The position numbers and the translations under genes are program-made. A stretch of DNA of 64,000 bases, from the NCBI RefSeq assembly GCF_025377685.1, contig NZ_JACEHK010000010.1, positions 124,001 through 188,000 of the forward strand, written 5' to 3'. This document shows, piece after piece, positions 27,939 through 36,149 of this stretch; position 1 is the first letter of the stretch, and each line of letters starts with the position of its first letter. The stretch is from Anaerobacillus sp. CMMVII. Lineage in GTDB: Bacteria; Bacillota; Bacilli; Bacillales; Anaerobacillaceae. The notes under the pieces are model-generated. The model made no database searches. It was not told the DNA's origin and was given only the letters and a program-made list of their open reading frames with translations.

Positions 27939-29225
27939 ATGATGAAAAAGTTCTACCCAAAAGATGGACGTGTTATTTTTCATGTTGATATGAATAGTTT
28001 TTATGCGTCAGTGGAAATGGCTTTTGACCCCTCGCTAAAAGGGAAGCCTGTGGCTATAGCTGGAAATGCAAAAGAACGGCGTGGCATTATCGTAACAAGT
28101 AGTTACGAAGCCAGGGCGAAAGGGGTTAAGACAACAATGCCTATTTGGGAAGCCAAAAAGCATTGTCCAGAATTAATCGTAATGACACCAAACTTTGACC
28201 GATATCGAAAGGCATCATTGCAAATTTTTCAGTTATTAAAAGAATATACACCTTTAGTAGAACCGGTGTCTATTGATGAAGGCTATATGGACATTTCTGC
28301 ATGTCATCACTTAGGATCACCATTATTCATAGCTCAAGCGATCCAACAACGACTATTAACGGAGTTGAATTTACCTAGTAGCATCGGAATTGCCCCTAAT
28401 AAATTTTTGGCTAAGATGGCTAGTGATATGAAAAAACCTTTAGGAATAACGGTATTACGAAAACGGGAAGTGGAAAAGGTACTATGGCCTTTGAAGGTGG
28501 GGGAAATGCATGGTATCGGCAATAAGACGGCTGAAAAGTTAAACAAAATTGGAATTTTCACCATTGGTGACTTGGCAAAAAGTGATGTCAATAAGTTAAA
28601 ACATAGTTTGGGGATCAATGGTGAAAAAATTCATGCTCGTGCAAATGGAATTGACAACCGCCTTGTAGATCCAGATGCTGTGTATGACTTTAAAAGTATC
28701 GGTAATTCAACAACACTTCCAAGGGATACCACAAATTTAGATAAAATAAAGCTAATTTTAACTAATTTAGCAGATTCAGTCGCAAGAAGAATGGCTAGAA
28801 AAGAGGTTTGCGCAGAAACGATCCAAATAACGATTCGCTATTTTGATCGAAAAACAGTGACTAGAAGCCAAACAGTTGTAAATCCTCTTGATAATCACGA
28901 AGATATTTATAAGGTAGCATTGTTACTTTTTACAAAACATTGGAATGGTGAACCGATCCGCCTTTTAGGAATTACGGCCCAGCAACTAGTAGAAAAAAAG
29001 CACGCTTTTAAACAATTAGATTTATTTAACTATGAAAAAGATGTAAAAAAATATGAACTGACAAAAATTGTTGATAAGCTTAGAGATCGCTTTGGTGAAG
29101 AAGCATTACTTAAAGGTTCTCAATTAAGAGTAACGAAAGAAGACCGGTTAACGGATAAAAGCAAGCGGGGGACGAGTCTAGAAAAAGATTTTTTCTTTGA
29201 GAACCGAGATGATGATAGTCAATAA
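27939..29225 (+). CDS. dinB: DNA polymerase IV (PolY1, DinB)
   Basis: Y-family translesion polymerase. Catalytic acidic residues: VDMNSFYASVE near the N-terminus and SIDEGYMDIS (~residues 110-118). Finger-domain residues AGNAKERRGIIVTSSYEAR bind the nucleotide; the thumb has two HhH motifs (MHGIGNKTAEKLNKIGI) and the little finger is RDTTNLDKIK onward. The C-terminal QLDLF-type sequence FKQLDLFNYE is a beta-clamp-binding motif. ATG 27939 or 27942 follows AAAAAAGG. Corresponds to yqjH. No LexA box seen upstream. Confidence 0.93.
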   Translation: MMKKFYPKDGRVIFHVDMNSFYASVEMAFDPSLKGKPVAIAGNAKERRGIIVTSSYEARAKGVKTTMPIWEAKKHCPELIVMTPNFDRYRKASLQIFQLLKEYTPLVEPVSIDEGYMDISACHHLGSPLFIAQAIQQRLLTELNLPSSIGIAPNKFLAKMASDMKKPLGITVLRKREVEKVLWPLKVGEMHGIGNKTAEKLNKIGIFTIGDLAKSDVNKLKHSLGINGEKIHARANGIDNRLVDPDAVYDFKSIGNSTTLPRDTTNLDKIKLILTNLADSVARRMARKEVCAETIQITIRYFDRKTVTRSQTVVNPLDNHEDIYKVALLLFTKHWNGEPIRLLGITAQQLVEKKHAFKQLDLFNYEKDVKKYELTKIVDKLRDRFGEEALLKGSQLRVTKEDRLTDKSKRGTSLEKDFFFENRDDDSQ

Positions 29226-29254
29226 ACGGATGAGCTGAGAAGTTCTTCCGTTTA

Positions 29255-29400
29255 TTTTTTCGTTTTTAGTACGTGATCTCTAGCTCTTGCCGTCCAGCTC
29301 CTCGAGGAAAAGCTGTATGTAGTAACTCAAGATATAACACATGTTGTCAACGAGGTCAGTAGCTTTTGTTTGGGCTAAGTAGGGAAAAGCGCAACTTTTT
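29255..29400. repeat. Degenerate copy of hairpin repeat family R
   Basis: GTCCAGCTCCTCGAGG, a long insertion, then AGTAGGGAAAAGCGCAAC resemble parts of the family, but the two arms no longer pair well. It fills the gap between dinB and the flagellar islet. Confidence 0.5.
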
Positions 29401-29425
29401 CCTAGGGAAAAGCAAACTCTTGTAC

Positions 29426-29453
29426 TAAACAATGTATGCCATTGAACCGATAA
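29426..29453 (+). promoter_or_regulatory. Sigma-D-type promoter of the flagellar islet
   Basis: TAAA, 16 bases, ACCGATAA; the Bacillus sigma-D consensus is TAAA-N15-GCCGATAT. It lies 36 bases before the chosen start codon at 29489. Confidence 0.7.
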
Positions 29454-29488
29454 AATTGTTAGAAGCAATAACGTGGGAGAGTGTAAAA

Positions 29489-31627
29489 ATGCAAATTACC
29501 AATCAGGCTAGCAGCAACCCCGTCATAGCCCATGAAAAAAACCTTGAATTTAAGCAAGGTGAAATATATAGAGCAACCATTAAAGAAAGAGGTCCAGAAA
29601 ACGAAGCGATATTACAAATACGTGGACGAGAAATTCAGGTCAAATTTGAAGGACATCGCCCTATGCACGATAGAGTGACAGTTCAAATAAACGGGCAATT
29701 AGATCAATATATTCAGGTGAAAGCTATTGTCACAGCACCCGCTGCGAGCCAACATGCAGAGGGATCGAACATAAATCAAGTTTTACGCAACCTTGGTGTT
29801 GCCAACCCTTCGGCTGAATTGAGGCAGGCAACTCAAATGATTCTAGATAAAGATATGCCATTAAATCGAGAGTCTGTTCACAATCTAAGGGAATTTGTAG
29901 ATAAAGAAAAAGGAACTAGTGAACAACGATTAAGCACTGTTCAAGCAGTTGTAAATAAACGCTTAGAGATAACGACGAGTCATTTACGTTCTGTTCATGA
30001 AGCCCTTAATGGTCGCCCGTTACATGAGGTTTTAACAAATATTGCAAAGGTTCATGATCAAAATTTTCAAATTAACAAAGAACAAAAGGAAATTGTTACA
30101 GTGCCAGGAAGAACAATTAGTGAACAGGTGCTTGAAGTACGAGAGCAGATCAGTGCTAATCTTCAAGAGCAAGAGAGAAACAAACCGTCTGAGTTATTAA
30201 AACAAATGCAAGTGACTGTGCAAAGAGAAGCTAATTTCCTAAATGCTGTAAGTCTCCTTCAAAATCAAATTGTGCAAGATGTGTTTGCACGTCCGATCAA
30301 CGAAAAGTTAAACGAAGCGATAGAAGCTGCGATGAAACTAAAAGAAGAAGGGCGAGAACTTGCAGCAAGGGAACTAATGATGCAAGCTTTTACAGCTGTT
30401 GAACATTCGGTGTCTAAATTAGATCAAGCCGCTCCAAAACCAGAAGTACAACAGTACATGTTAAATGAAGCTTTTCAAACTCAGCAGGTAAGTAGTAAAG
30501 ATTTTATCGTTCAAACGATTACTGAAAAGTTAGCAAGAGCTCGAGGGGAATTCAAATCACTGCAAAGAGAAATGATGAGAAATCTAGATAATATACAACG
30601 TTTGAGCGAAAGCTTCAAAAGTCAAGCAGTCCCTCAAGTTAAGCCTTTGCTTGAAACTACGATTAAGAAGCTAGATCATGCCATTTTAAAAAGTGAAATG
30701 ATGCTTTTAACGGATATGAAAACAGAAAAAAGCTTAATGCAGGCAAGTAGTCAGTTGGCTGAAGCTAAAAAACTATTAAATAAAGGAAACTTTCAGGAAG
30801 CAAATAAAATCGTCCAAGAAGTAAAAAGTATGATTGAAAGACTAGAGTTTAAACCTTCTGAAGTAAAGGTTAAACACTTTATCTCTAAGGAAGAGCAAAA
30901 CCTTATAGTTCGTACGGGATCACAGCAAATAGTCAAACAAATAGATGAATTAACTCAAAGAGCAACAATGCAAGAGGCATCAGCTAGACAAACCTTTGAA
31001 CTTATCCGTGGACTTGGGTTAAACAGGGATACTGAGGTAGCACAACTGTTGGCTAGTGGAAAACATGGTGATGGCGATCTAAATCAAAATATGAAACAAG
31101 CTCTCATGCAGTTAATGAAACAAGAAGCAGAGCAAGGTCGTGTTTCTCAGCAAACTAGTCAAGCACTTTTAAACATCACAGGTCAACAACTCCTTAGCAA
31201 GTCAGATACTAGTAATCTTCAAAGTATGTTTTTTAACTTGCCTCTTTTATTACAAGACGAGGTGAAGAATTTACAAGTATTCGTCAATTCAAGAAATGAA
31301 GGTCAGCAAGTTGATTGGGAAAATTGTAGCCTATATTTTTTAATTGAAACTAAGAAGTTAGGGGAAGTCGGTATTTTAGTTACAGCTATAGAACGGAACC
31401 TTTCCTTAACAATAAAAAATGATCAGCCTTCATTCAAGGAGAGGATCGAGCCATTAGCAGAAGCTTGTAAAGAAAAATTAAAGTACGTCGGGTTTAACAT
31501 TGCAAACCTTACCTTTACGAAATTACATGCCTTAGAAAATAAACAACAAGAGTCAAAGCTGGATAAAGAGATTACGGAAAGAACTACAGCAACTTTTACT
31601 GAGAAGGGATTTGATTACAAAATATGA
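29489..31627 (+). CDS. Large coiled-coil protein linked to flagella (YlqG-like)
   Basis: A 712-residue, Gln/Lys/Glu-rich, mostly helical protein without membrane segments. An N-terminal beta-rich stretch (QGEIYRATIKERGPENEAILQIRGREIQVKF) resembles the start of FliK/YlqG-type proteins and the C-terminus (YFLIETKKLGEVGILVTAIERNLSLTI) resembles the FliK C-terminal domain; long coiled coils lie between. The start upstream at 29432 would fall in the promoter; ATG 29489 follows GGGAGAG. It overlaps the FlhB-C-like gene by 4 bases, as ylqG-ylqH pair in Bacillus subtilis. Role in hook or export control is inferred. Confidence 0.75.
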   Translation: MQITNQASSNPVIAHEKNLEFKQGEIYRATIKERGPENEAILQIRGREIQVKFEGHRPMHDRVTVQINGQLDQYIQVKAIVTAPAASQHAEGSNINQVLRNLGVANPSAELRQATQMILDKDMPLNRESVHNLREFVDKEKGTSEQRLSTVQAVVNKRLEITTSHLRSVHEALNGRPLHEVLTNIAKVHDQNFQINKEQKEIVTVPGRTISEQVLEVREQISANLQEQERNKPSELLKQMQVTVQREANFLNAVSLLQNQIVQDVFARPINEKLNEAIEAAMKLKEEGRELAARELMMQAFTAVEHSVSKLDQAAPKPEVQQYMLNEAFQTQQVSSKDFIVQTITEKLARARGEFKSLQREMMRNLDNIQRLSESFKSQAVPQVKPLLETTIKKLDHAILKSEMMLLTDMKTEKSLMQASSQLAEAKKLLNKGNFQEANKIVQEVKSMIERLEFKPSEVKVKHFISKEEQNLIVRTGSQQIVKQIDELTQRATMQEASARQTFELIRGLGLNRDTEVAQLLASGKHGDGDLNQNMKQALMQLMKQEAEQGRVSQQTSQALLNITGQQLLSKSDTSNLQSMFFNLPLLLQDEVKNLQVFVNSRNEGQQVDWENCSLYFLIETKKLGEVGILVTAIERNLSLTIKNDQPSFKERIEPLAEACKEKLKYVGFNIANLTFTKLHALENKQQESKLDKEITERTTATFTEKGFDYKI

Positions 31628-31920
31628 TGGTTTCAAAACACTTTAATAATAAACAAAGAAAAATGGTGAATGGTCGAAGTGCAGCGGTCATTCGCTATGA
31701 TGAGAATTCTTTTGGCCCCCAAGTAGTTGCACATGGGAAAGGTTATGTTGCAAATCAAATAATTGAACTTGCTAATAAAAATAATATTTATTTGCAAGAA
31801 GATGCAATGCTTGTTGAAAATCTCCTAGACATGGATTTAGGGGATAATATTCCGCCTCAACTATACGCAGTTATGGCAGAAATCTTATTATTAATTGAAG
31901 AAATGGAGAATAACTATTAA
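31624..31920 (+). CDS. FlhB C-terminal-like export switch protein (YlqH/FhlB type)
   Basis: A 98-residue soluble homologue of the cytoplasmic domain of FlhB. GRSAAVIRYDENSFGPQVVAHGKGYVANQIIELANKNNI, read in two parts, aligns with the region after the autocleavage site of FlhB, and GDNIPPQLYAVMAEIL with its C-terminus. The NPTH cleavage motif itself is missing: it begins after that point. The start overlaps the stop of the preceding gene (ATGATG). It probably acts in flagellar export substrate selection. Confidence 0.85.
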   Translation: MMVSKHFNNKQRKMVNGRSAAVIRYDENSFGPQVVAHGKGYVANQIIELANKNNIYLQEDAMLVENLLDMDLGDNIPPQLYAVMAEILLLIEEMENNY

Positions 31921-31944
31921 ACTTCGACATTTTTCTACCGATAC
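31918..31944 (+). promoter_or_regulatory. Sigma-D promoter of fliS-hag
   Basis: TAAA-N15-ACCGATAC, six of eight -10 positions and exact spacing relative to TAAA-N15-GCCGATAT. It overlaps the stop codon of the preceding gene and lies about 30 bases before fliS. Confidence 0.82.
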
Positions 31945-31974
31945 AATAAGTAGACAGGTTTTGGAGGGGAACAA

Positions 31975-32397
31975 ATGACACTCATAACAAAAGAGGCGCT
32001 TCATAAGAAATCACCACAAGAGATTACTGCACTTCTATACGAGGCTTGTATGAAAAATCTAGAAGACGCAAAAAGCGCTATTGCTCAAAAGAATTATAAT
32101 TCAGCAAATGAAAAACTTCAAAAAGCCAACGATATATTGGAACGTTTGGGTGCTGGACTCAACTATGAAGCTGGTATAGTTGCAGATCAATTAGATGCAG
32201 TATATAACTACATGGCAGATCGCCTAATAAAAGCCAATCTTAACAAGGATATAATCATCATTGATGAACTATTAATCCTCTTAAAAGAGCTTTCATCCGC
32301 TTGGAATAAGGCACTGGTTGTTAATAAAGATACTCAAGTTAAAACTAGCAAACAAAAAACGAGTGCATATGAACAACATTCACTCTACGATAATTAA
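31975..32397 (+). CDS. fliS: Flagellin export chaperone FliS
   Basis: Small helical chaperone that keeps flagellin monomeric and delivers it to the export gate. The 140 residues start TLITKEALHKKSPQEITALLYEACMKNLEDA, matching the FliS helix with LLYEACL-type core; the second half contains VADQLDAVYNYMADRLIKAN, also typical. The ribosome binding site GGAGGGGAAC is strong. It sits directly before flagellin, 20 bases apart, and shares the sigma-D promoter. Confidence 0.87.
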   Translation: MTLITKEALHKKSPQEITALLYEACMKNLEDAKSAIAQKNYNSANEKLQKANDILERLGAGLNYEAGIVADQLDAVYNYMADRLIKANLNKDIIIIDELLILLKELSSAWNKALVVNKDTQVKTSKQKTSAYEQHSLYDN

Positions 32398-32417
32398 GTT
32401 AAAGGGAGTTATGTAAA

Positions 32418-33248
32418 ATGAAAATTAATAATAATATTCAAGCGTTGAACGCATATCGGAATTTGTCGGGAAACCAATTTAAAACATCAAAAAACCTTGA
32501 GAAGCTATCATCAGGTCTACGTATTAACCGTGCTGCGGATGATGCAGCAGGTCTTGCAATTTCCGAAAAAATGCGTTCCCAAATCCGCGGACTTAAACAA
32601 GCTGAAAGAAATGCATTAGACGGAATTTCATTAATTCAAACTGCAGAGGGTGCGATGCAAGAAATCCATGCGATGCTTCAGAGGATGCGTGAATTAACAG
32701 TACAAGCAGCTAACGATACAAATGAAGCAGTAGACAGACAAGCGATAAAAGGTGAGATTGATCAATTGGTTGATGAAATCGAGGCAATTTCACAGAGAAC
32801 AGAATTTAACCAAAAGAAATTATTAAATGGAACGTTTGCGACGGCAGGGTTAGACTTCCAAATTGGTGCAAACGCCAATCAAAAGGTTACTCTTACTATT
32901 GCAAAAATGACTTCTGACAATACTGGGTTAAATGTTTCTAAGGCAGCAATTCTTGTGAATTCGCATGCAGCAGCTAATACGTCTATAACTAGTATCGATG
33001 CGGCAATTACGAAAGTTTCTGAAAGTCGTTCGAAACTAGGTGCGATTCAAAATCGACTAGAGCACACAATTAACAATTTACAAGTGACTCATGAAAATTT
33101 AACTGCATCTGAATCGCGAATTCGTGACGCTGATATGGCGCTTGAAATGACTGAGTTTACACGTAACAATATTATTAATCAAGCCGCAACTGCAATGCTT
33201 GCTCAAGCAAACCAATTACCACAAGGTGTGCTTCAATTATTGCAATAA
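32418..33248 (+). CDS. hag: Flagellin
   Basis: Filament subunit exported by the flagellar type III system. D0/D1 N-terminal segment INNNIQALNAYRNLSGNQ, with SSGLRINRAADDAAGLAISE and AEGAMQEIHAMLQRMRELTVQ; C-terminal segment LGAIQNRLEHTINNL, ESRIRDADMALEMTEFT and a hydrophobic end LPQGVLQLLQ. At 276 residues it lacks an outer hypervariable domain beyond a short central part (~145-190). The preceding FliS and promoter make this a self-contained flagellin unit. Confidence 0.95.
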   Translation: MKINNNIQALNAYRNLSGNQFKTSKNLEKLSSGLRINRAADDAAGLAISEKMRSQIRGLKQAERNALDGISLIQTAEGAMQEIHAMLQRMRELTVQAANDTNEAVDRQAIKGEIDQLVDEIEAISQRTEFNQKKLLNGTFATAGLDFQIGANANQKVTLTIAKMTSDNTGLNVSKAAILVNSHAAANTSITSIDAAITKVSESRSKLGAIQNRLEHTINNLQVTHENLTASESRIRDADMALEMTEFTRNNIINQAATAMLAQANQLPQGVLQLLQ

Positions 33249-33298
33249 TCATCAGTTTACTAGGAAGTAAGGTCTTTAATGATCTTGCTTCTTTTTAC

Positions 33299-33485
33299 TA
33301 AAGGCCAATTCTTACATTGTGGCTTTCTAAAACATATTCCTTGCGCAAAGTAAAAATCAAGTTGTAAGTTAGAAAAGGAAATGCTTATTTATTCTCAAAA
33401 GCTTCACGCTTTGCGTGAAGAACCAAGCATTCGCTTGGTTACGACCTAAAAGCTAATAGCAACAATCTTTTAGAAAAGAGCGATT
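33299..33485. repeat. MITE-like element, copy F (double-hairpin subtype)
   Basis: AAGGCCAATTCTTACATTGTGGC at the left is degenerate; GCAACAATCTTTTAG.AAAAGAGCG at the right is well kept. Perfect hairpins CTTCACGC-TTT-GCGTGAAG and AACCAAGC-ATTC-GCTTGGTT stand side by side inside. A second small remnant (ACAACAATCTATACG.ATTAGAGC) follows to 33515. The rest of 33249-33591 is hag leader-out sequence and a TATAAT at 33553-33558 for yaaR. Confidence 0.78.
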
Positions 33486-33591
33486 AAAAAACAACAATCT
33501 ATACGATTAGAGCTTCTAAAAAAAAATGAAATGTTATTTTGTTTACGTATGCTATAATCATTTATATCTTAACGCTAAAGTGGTGAAAAAA

Positions 33592-34029
33592 ATGGACGTA
33601 CAAAGAGTCGGACGGACAGGTATAAATAAACCCGAAGCAAAAAAAGCGGCTCCACAAGCAAGTACTTCATTTACAGAAGTCATGCAAAGAGGTCGAGACG
33701 AACAAGCCTATGCAAAGCTTGATAAATTAATGAGAGATATTGATGATCAAGGAAAAGTCTTGGCGGATTTTCGCTCGGTTGACGAACTCCGCAAATATAA
33801 AGCTCTTGTAAAAGAATTTATGGAGGATGCAGTAAAACTTGGCTTAAGCCTTGAGGAACGTCGAGGGTTTAATCGTCGTGGTCGAACGAAAGTCTACAAA
33901 ATCGTCAAAGAAGTAGATCGGAAACTACTAGAATTAACTGATGCTGTTCTAAAAAAGGAGAAAAGTGGTTTAGAAATACTTGATATGGTTGGTGAAATTA
34001 AAGGGTTAATTGTTAATGTCTACGCATAG
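33592..34029 (+). CDS. yaaR: YaaR-family protein (DUF327)
   Basis: A 145-residue charged helical protein. Features of the family: MDVQRVGRTG start, TSFTEVMQRGRDE, LADFRSVDELRKYKALVKEFMEDAVK, RRGFNRRGRTKVYKIVKEVDRKLLELTD. Function is not established. The frame is open from 33526, but ATG 33592 matches the family start and follows GTGGTG. In this window it sits next to the flagellar islet; whether it belongs to it is unknown. It has its own -10 box. Confidence 0.87.
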   Translation: MDVQRVGRTGINKPEAKKAAPQASTSFTEVMQRGRDEQAYAKLDKLMRDIDDQGKVLADFRSVDELRKYKALVKEFMEDAVKLGLSLEERRGFNRRGRTKVYKIVKEVDRKLLELTDAVLKKEKSGLEILDMVGEIKGLIVNVYA

Positions 34030-34097
34030 GAGTGTAGAGTTGATTGTGGAAAGTTTCTAAAATCAGAGACAATGGGTTTGGGACTAAAACGATACTA

Positions 34098-34132
34098 AAT
34101 CAAAAAAGGGATATTGATCCCTTTTTTGATTC
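34098..34132. terminator. Shared terminator between yaaR and the DUF4236 gene
   Basis: CAAAAAAGGGAT and ATCCCTTTTTTG pair across ATTG with A and T tracts on both sides, so it can serve both converging genes. Confidence 0.88.
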
Positions 34133-35364
34133 TAAACCGGTTCATATGGTGTAATTTCTCTAAAAATAAACGTTTTTGTTGTATTCATAATTGGTTGGAA
34201 GTTTTCAAAAGCAGATATTGGATGCACTTCGCTAATATTTAGGGAATAAAAGACAGATTTATCAACTTTTAAACTATAAAGATAATAGTCATCTAAATGG
34301 CCAGTAGTCTTGTTTTTGACTTGAGTATAGCCTGATATGATAATGGTTTCACAAGTAGGTAAAAGTGAAAAGACATAGGAACATAAGTAAAGGGCGGTGC
34401 CACCAACCATGATCGCGTAGTGTTCACGCAGTTCGCGTTGTGATTTTTTTTGTATCTTTACTTTTCCAGACTTTAGTATTTCTGCTTTTGTTAATGGGAT
34501 TTCTTCCATTTGTGGTAAATCTACATCCAGGTAGACAGTATTGGGCGTAATGATTTCAAAAGAAACATTTGTGTCTAATGGAAAATCTAGCATAGCTAGG
34601 AAGCTTTCTAGCCAAAGTTCCATCCCACCAATATCACCGCTAATAACCCTCTCTACTTTTGCTGATCGTTTGAGTTTTGCTTCTTCGTATTCTTCTTTTG
34701 CTTGCTCATATAATTTTAATTCATGCTCGTATTGTTGGTTAGCTTCACTTTTCACCTTTTCTATAAAAAGGTTTCGCTTTTTAGGGAGCAGTAAACTGAG
34801 CCTCTCAAGGAAACTTAAATTTTCCTCAAATTCAACTTTTAATTCTTCATAGATTTCCTTGTTATTTGGCTTTTGTACATCAAGAGTCACTGTTTTCCGT
34901 GCTAATTCTCTAAGTTCGTCTGGTGATCTTTCATGTAAAATTTCTTTGTGGAGATTAAGCAGCTGTTTTGTATGTGAATTTATCTCTTCTTCTTTTTGGT
35001 CATATATTCTTTGAATATCATCTTGAAAATCGCGTTTGATTTCTCTTTCAATTGCTGGTGGTACTCTTTGGCCTTCTTCATCAACAAAAACGAGGGATTG
35101 AGATTCTTTATCGAAATTTAATGTGACTGCTCCAGAAATATCCTGTTTTCCGTTTTTTTGGCTTGAAGAGTGTCCAATTGCTTTATCTAATTTTGTTCGA
35201 TAAGAGAGGCCACTGCCTGGGATACCGATGTTGCCATAAAGTCCGCTACGTCCCAATGTAATACTACTGCCACGTCTTCCAACCGAGGTACTAACTCCAC
35301 GCTTACTTATATTTAATCGTAGACCTGGTGCTATCTTCACTCGTTTTTGAAATCGAAAGCTCAT
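34132..35364 (-). CDS. DUF4236 domain-containing protein
   Basis: A 410-residue protein with the DUF4236 N-terminal domain (residues ~1-55): FRFQKRVKIAPGLRLNIS, then KRGVSTSVGRRGSSIT and GLYGNIGIPGSGLSYR. A long charged central region with coiled-coil potential (EHELKLYEQAKEEYEEAKL) is followed by a globular C-terminal part of unknown fold. No signal peptide. Function unknown; DUF4236 proteins are often linked to mobile or defence-like regions, but nothing nearby supports that here. Confidence 0.85.
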   Translation of the reverse strand: MSFRFQKRVKIAPGLRLNISKRGVSTSVGRRGSSITLGRSGLYGNIGIPGSGLSYRTKLDKAIGHSSSQKNGKQDISGAVTLNFDKESQSLVFVDEEGQRVPPAIEREIKRDFQDDIQRIYDQKEEEINSHTKQLLNLHKEILHERSPDELRELARKTVTLDVQKPNNKEIYEELKVEFEENLSFLERLSLLLPKKRNLFIEKVKSEANQQYEHELKLYEQAKEEYEEAKLKRSAKVERVISGDIGGMELWLESFLAMLDFPLDTNVSFEIITPNTVYLDVDLPQMEEIPLTKAEILKSGKVKIQKKSQRELREHYAIMVGGTALYLCSYVFSLLPTCETIIISGYTQVKNKTTGHLDDYYLYSLKVDKSVFYSLNISEVHPISAFENFQPIMNTTKTFIFREITPYEPV

Positions 35365-35483
35365 GATAAAACACTCCTAAATTTGATGTCAGTTATATCG
35401 TACTAAACTTTTACATAATTATAAAGCAATATTTCACAATTTGTTCAAAAAATGCGCTATGATAAGCAAAAGGTGGGACTAAA

Positions 35484-35906
35484 TTGGCTAAAGGAGAATT
35501 TGTTTTTAAGACGAAATTGCCTATAGATAAAAACATAGCATGGAATTTTTTTAATGATATTAATAATTTAGTTCGGATCATTGCTTTCCCGAAAATTACG
35601 ATTATCCTTTATGAGGGAGTGAAGAAGGGTAGCAAAACTGAACTTGACTTAAACTTTTATCTCTTCAAAACAAAATGGCTGTTAACCTATGTTGAGGTTG
35701 ATAAAGGTCATTATTTCATCGATAAAAGTACGTCTTTACCATTCCCTTTTAAAAGTTGGGAGCATACTCATTCCTTTGAAGAAGAAGATGGGAAAGTAAC
35801 GATAATGACCGATAAGGTTAGGTTTGAATCATATCTTCCAGGATTTATTACAAAGATTGGTCTTTATTTAGGCTCTTTTCGTAAACATTGTGGCTTTTTA
35901 ACGTAA
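35484..35906 (+). CDS. SRPBCC/START-like protein whose C-terminus is encoded by a repeat element
   Basis: TTG start at 35484 after AAGGTGGG. The 140 residues follow the helix-grip pattern: KLPIDKNIAWNFFNDINNLVRI, a run of beta strands (TIILYEGVKKGSKTELDLNF, HYFIDKSTSLPFPFKSWEHTHSF) and a long C-terminal helix starting FITKIGLYLG. It resembles CoxG-type SRPBCC proteins; the ligand is unknown. From about 35870 the coding sequence runs into the terminal repeat of a MITE-like element, so the last ~11 residues and the stop codon come from it. The final helix is therefore shortened. Confidence 0.75.
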   Translation: MAKGEFVFKTKLPIDKNIAWNFFNDINNLVRIIAFPKITIILYEGVKKGSKTELDLNFYLFKTKWLLTYVEVDKGHYFIDKSTSLPFPFKSWEHTHSFEEEDGKVTIMTDKVRFESYLPGFITKIGLYLGSFRKHCGFLT

Positions 35907-36062
35907 AATAATTGGAAAAATTTCATAGATGAAGATATCACTCAATAAATTGAGTAAGAAAAGAGCACTACTTACTAAATAAGTTGTGAATTTTTAGTGT
36001 TATTGTGTAAAAATCCGGCTTTTGGGATTTTTACGAAAGCAACAAACTTTGGAAAACAGCCT
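35870..36062. repeat. MITE-like element, copy C
   Basis: About 193 bases. GGCTCTTTTCGTAAAC.ATTGTGGC at the left, GCAACAAACTTTGG.AAAACAGCC at the right. The interior matches copy A and the inverse of copy B (GAGTAAGAAAAGAGCACTAC, and the AAATCC..GGATTTTTACG arm). It overlaps the end of the SRPBCC gene. Confidence 0.82.
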
Positions 36063-36097
36063 TATTTTATGTTTAGAGGTCGGCAACGCTCAATAAG

Positions 36098-36133
36098 AAA
36101 ACACCTTCTAAAATAAGAGAAGGTGTTTTCTGC
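36098..36133. terminator. Terminator at the end of namA
   Basis: AAAACACCTTCT and AGAAGGTGTTTT pair across AAAATAAG; usable on either strand. Confidence 0.85.
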
Positions 36134-36149
36134 AAATAATGATATTTAA

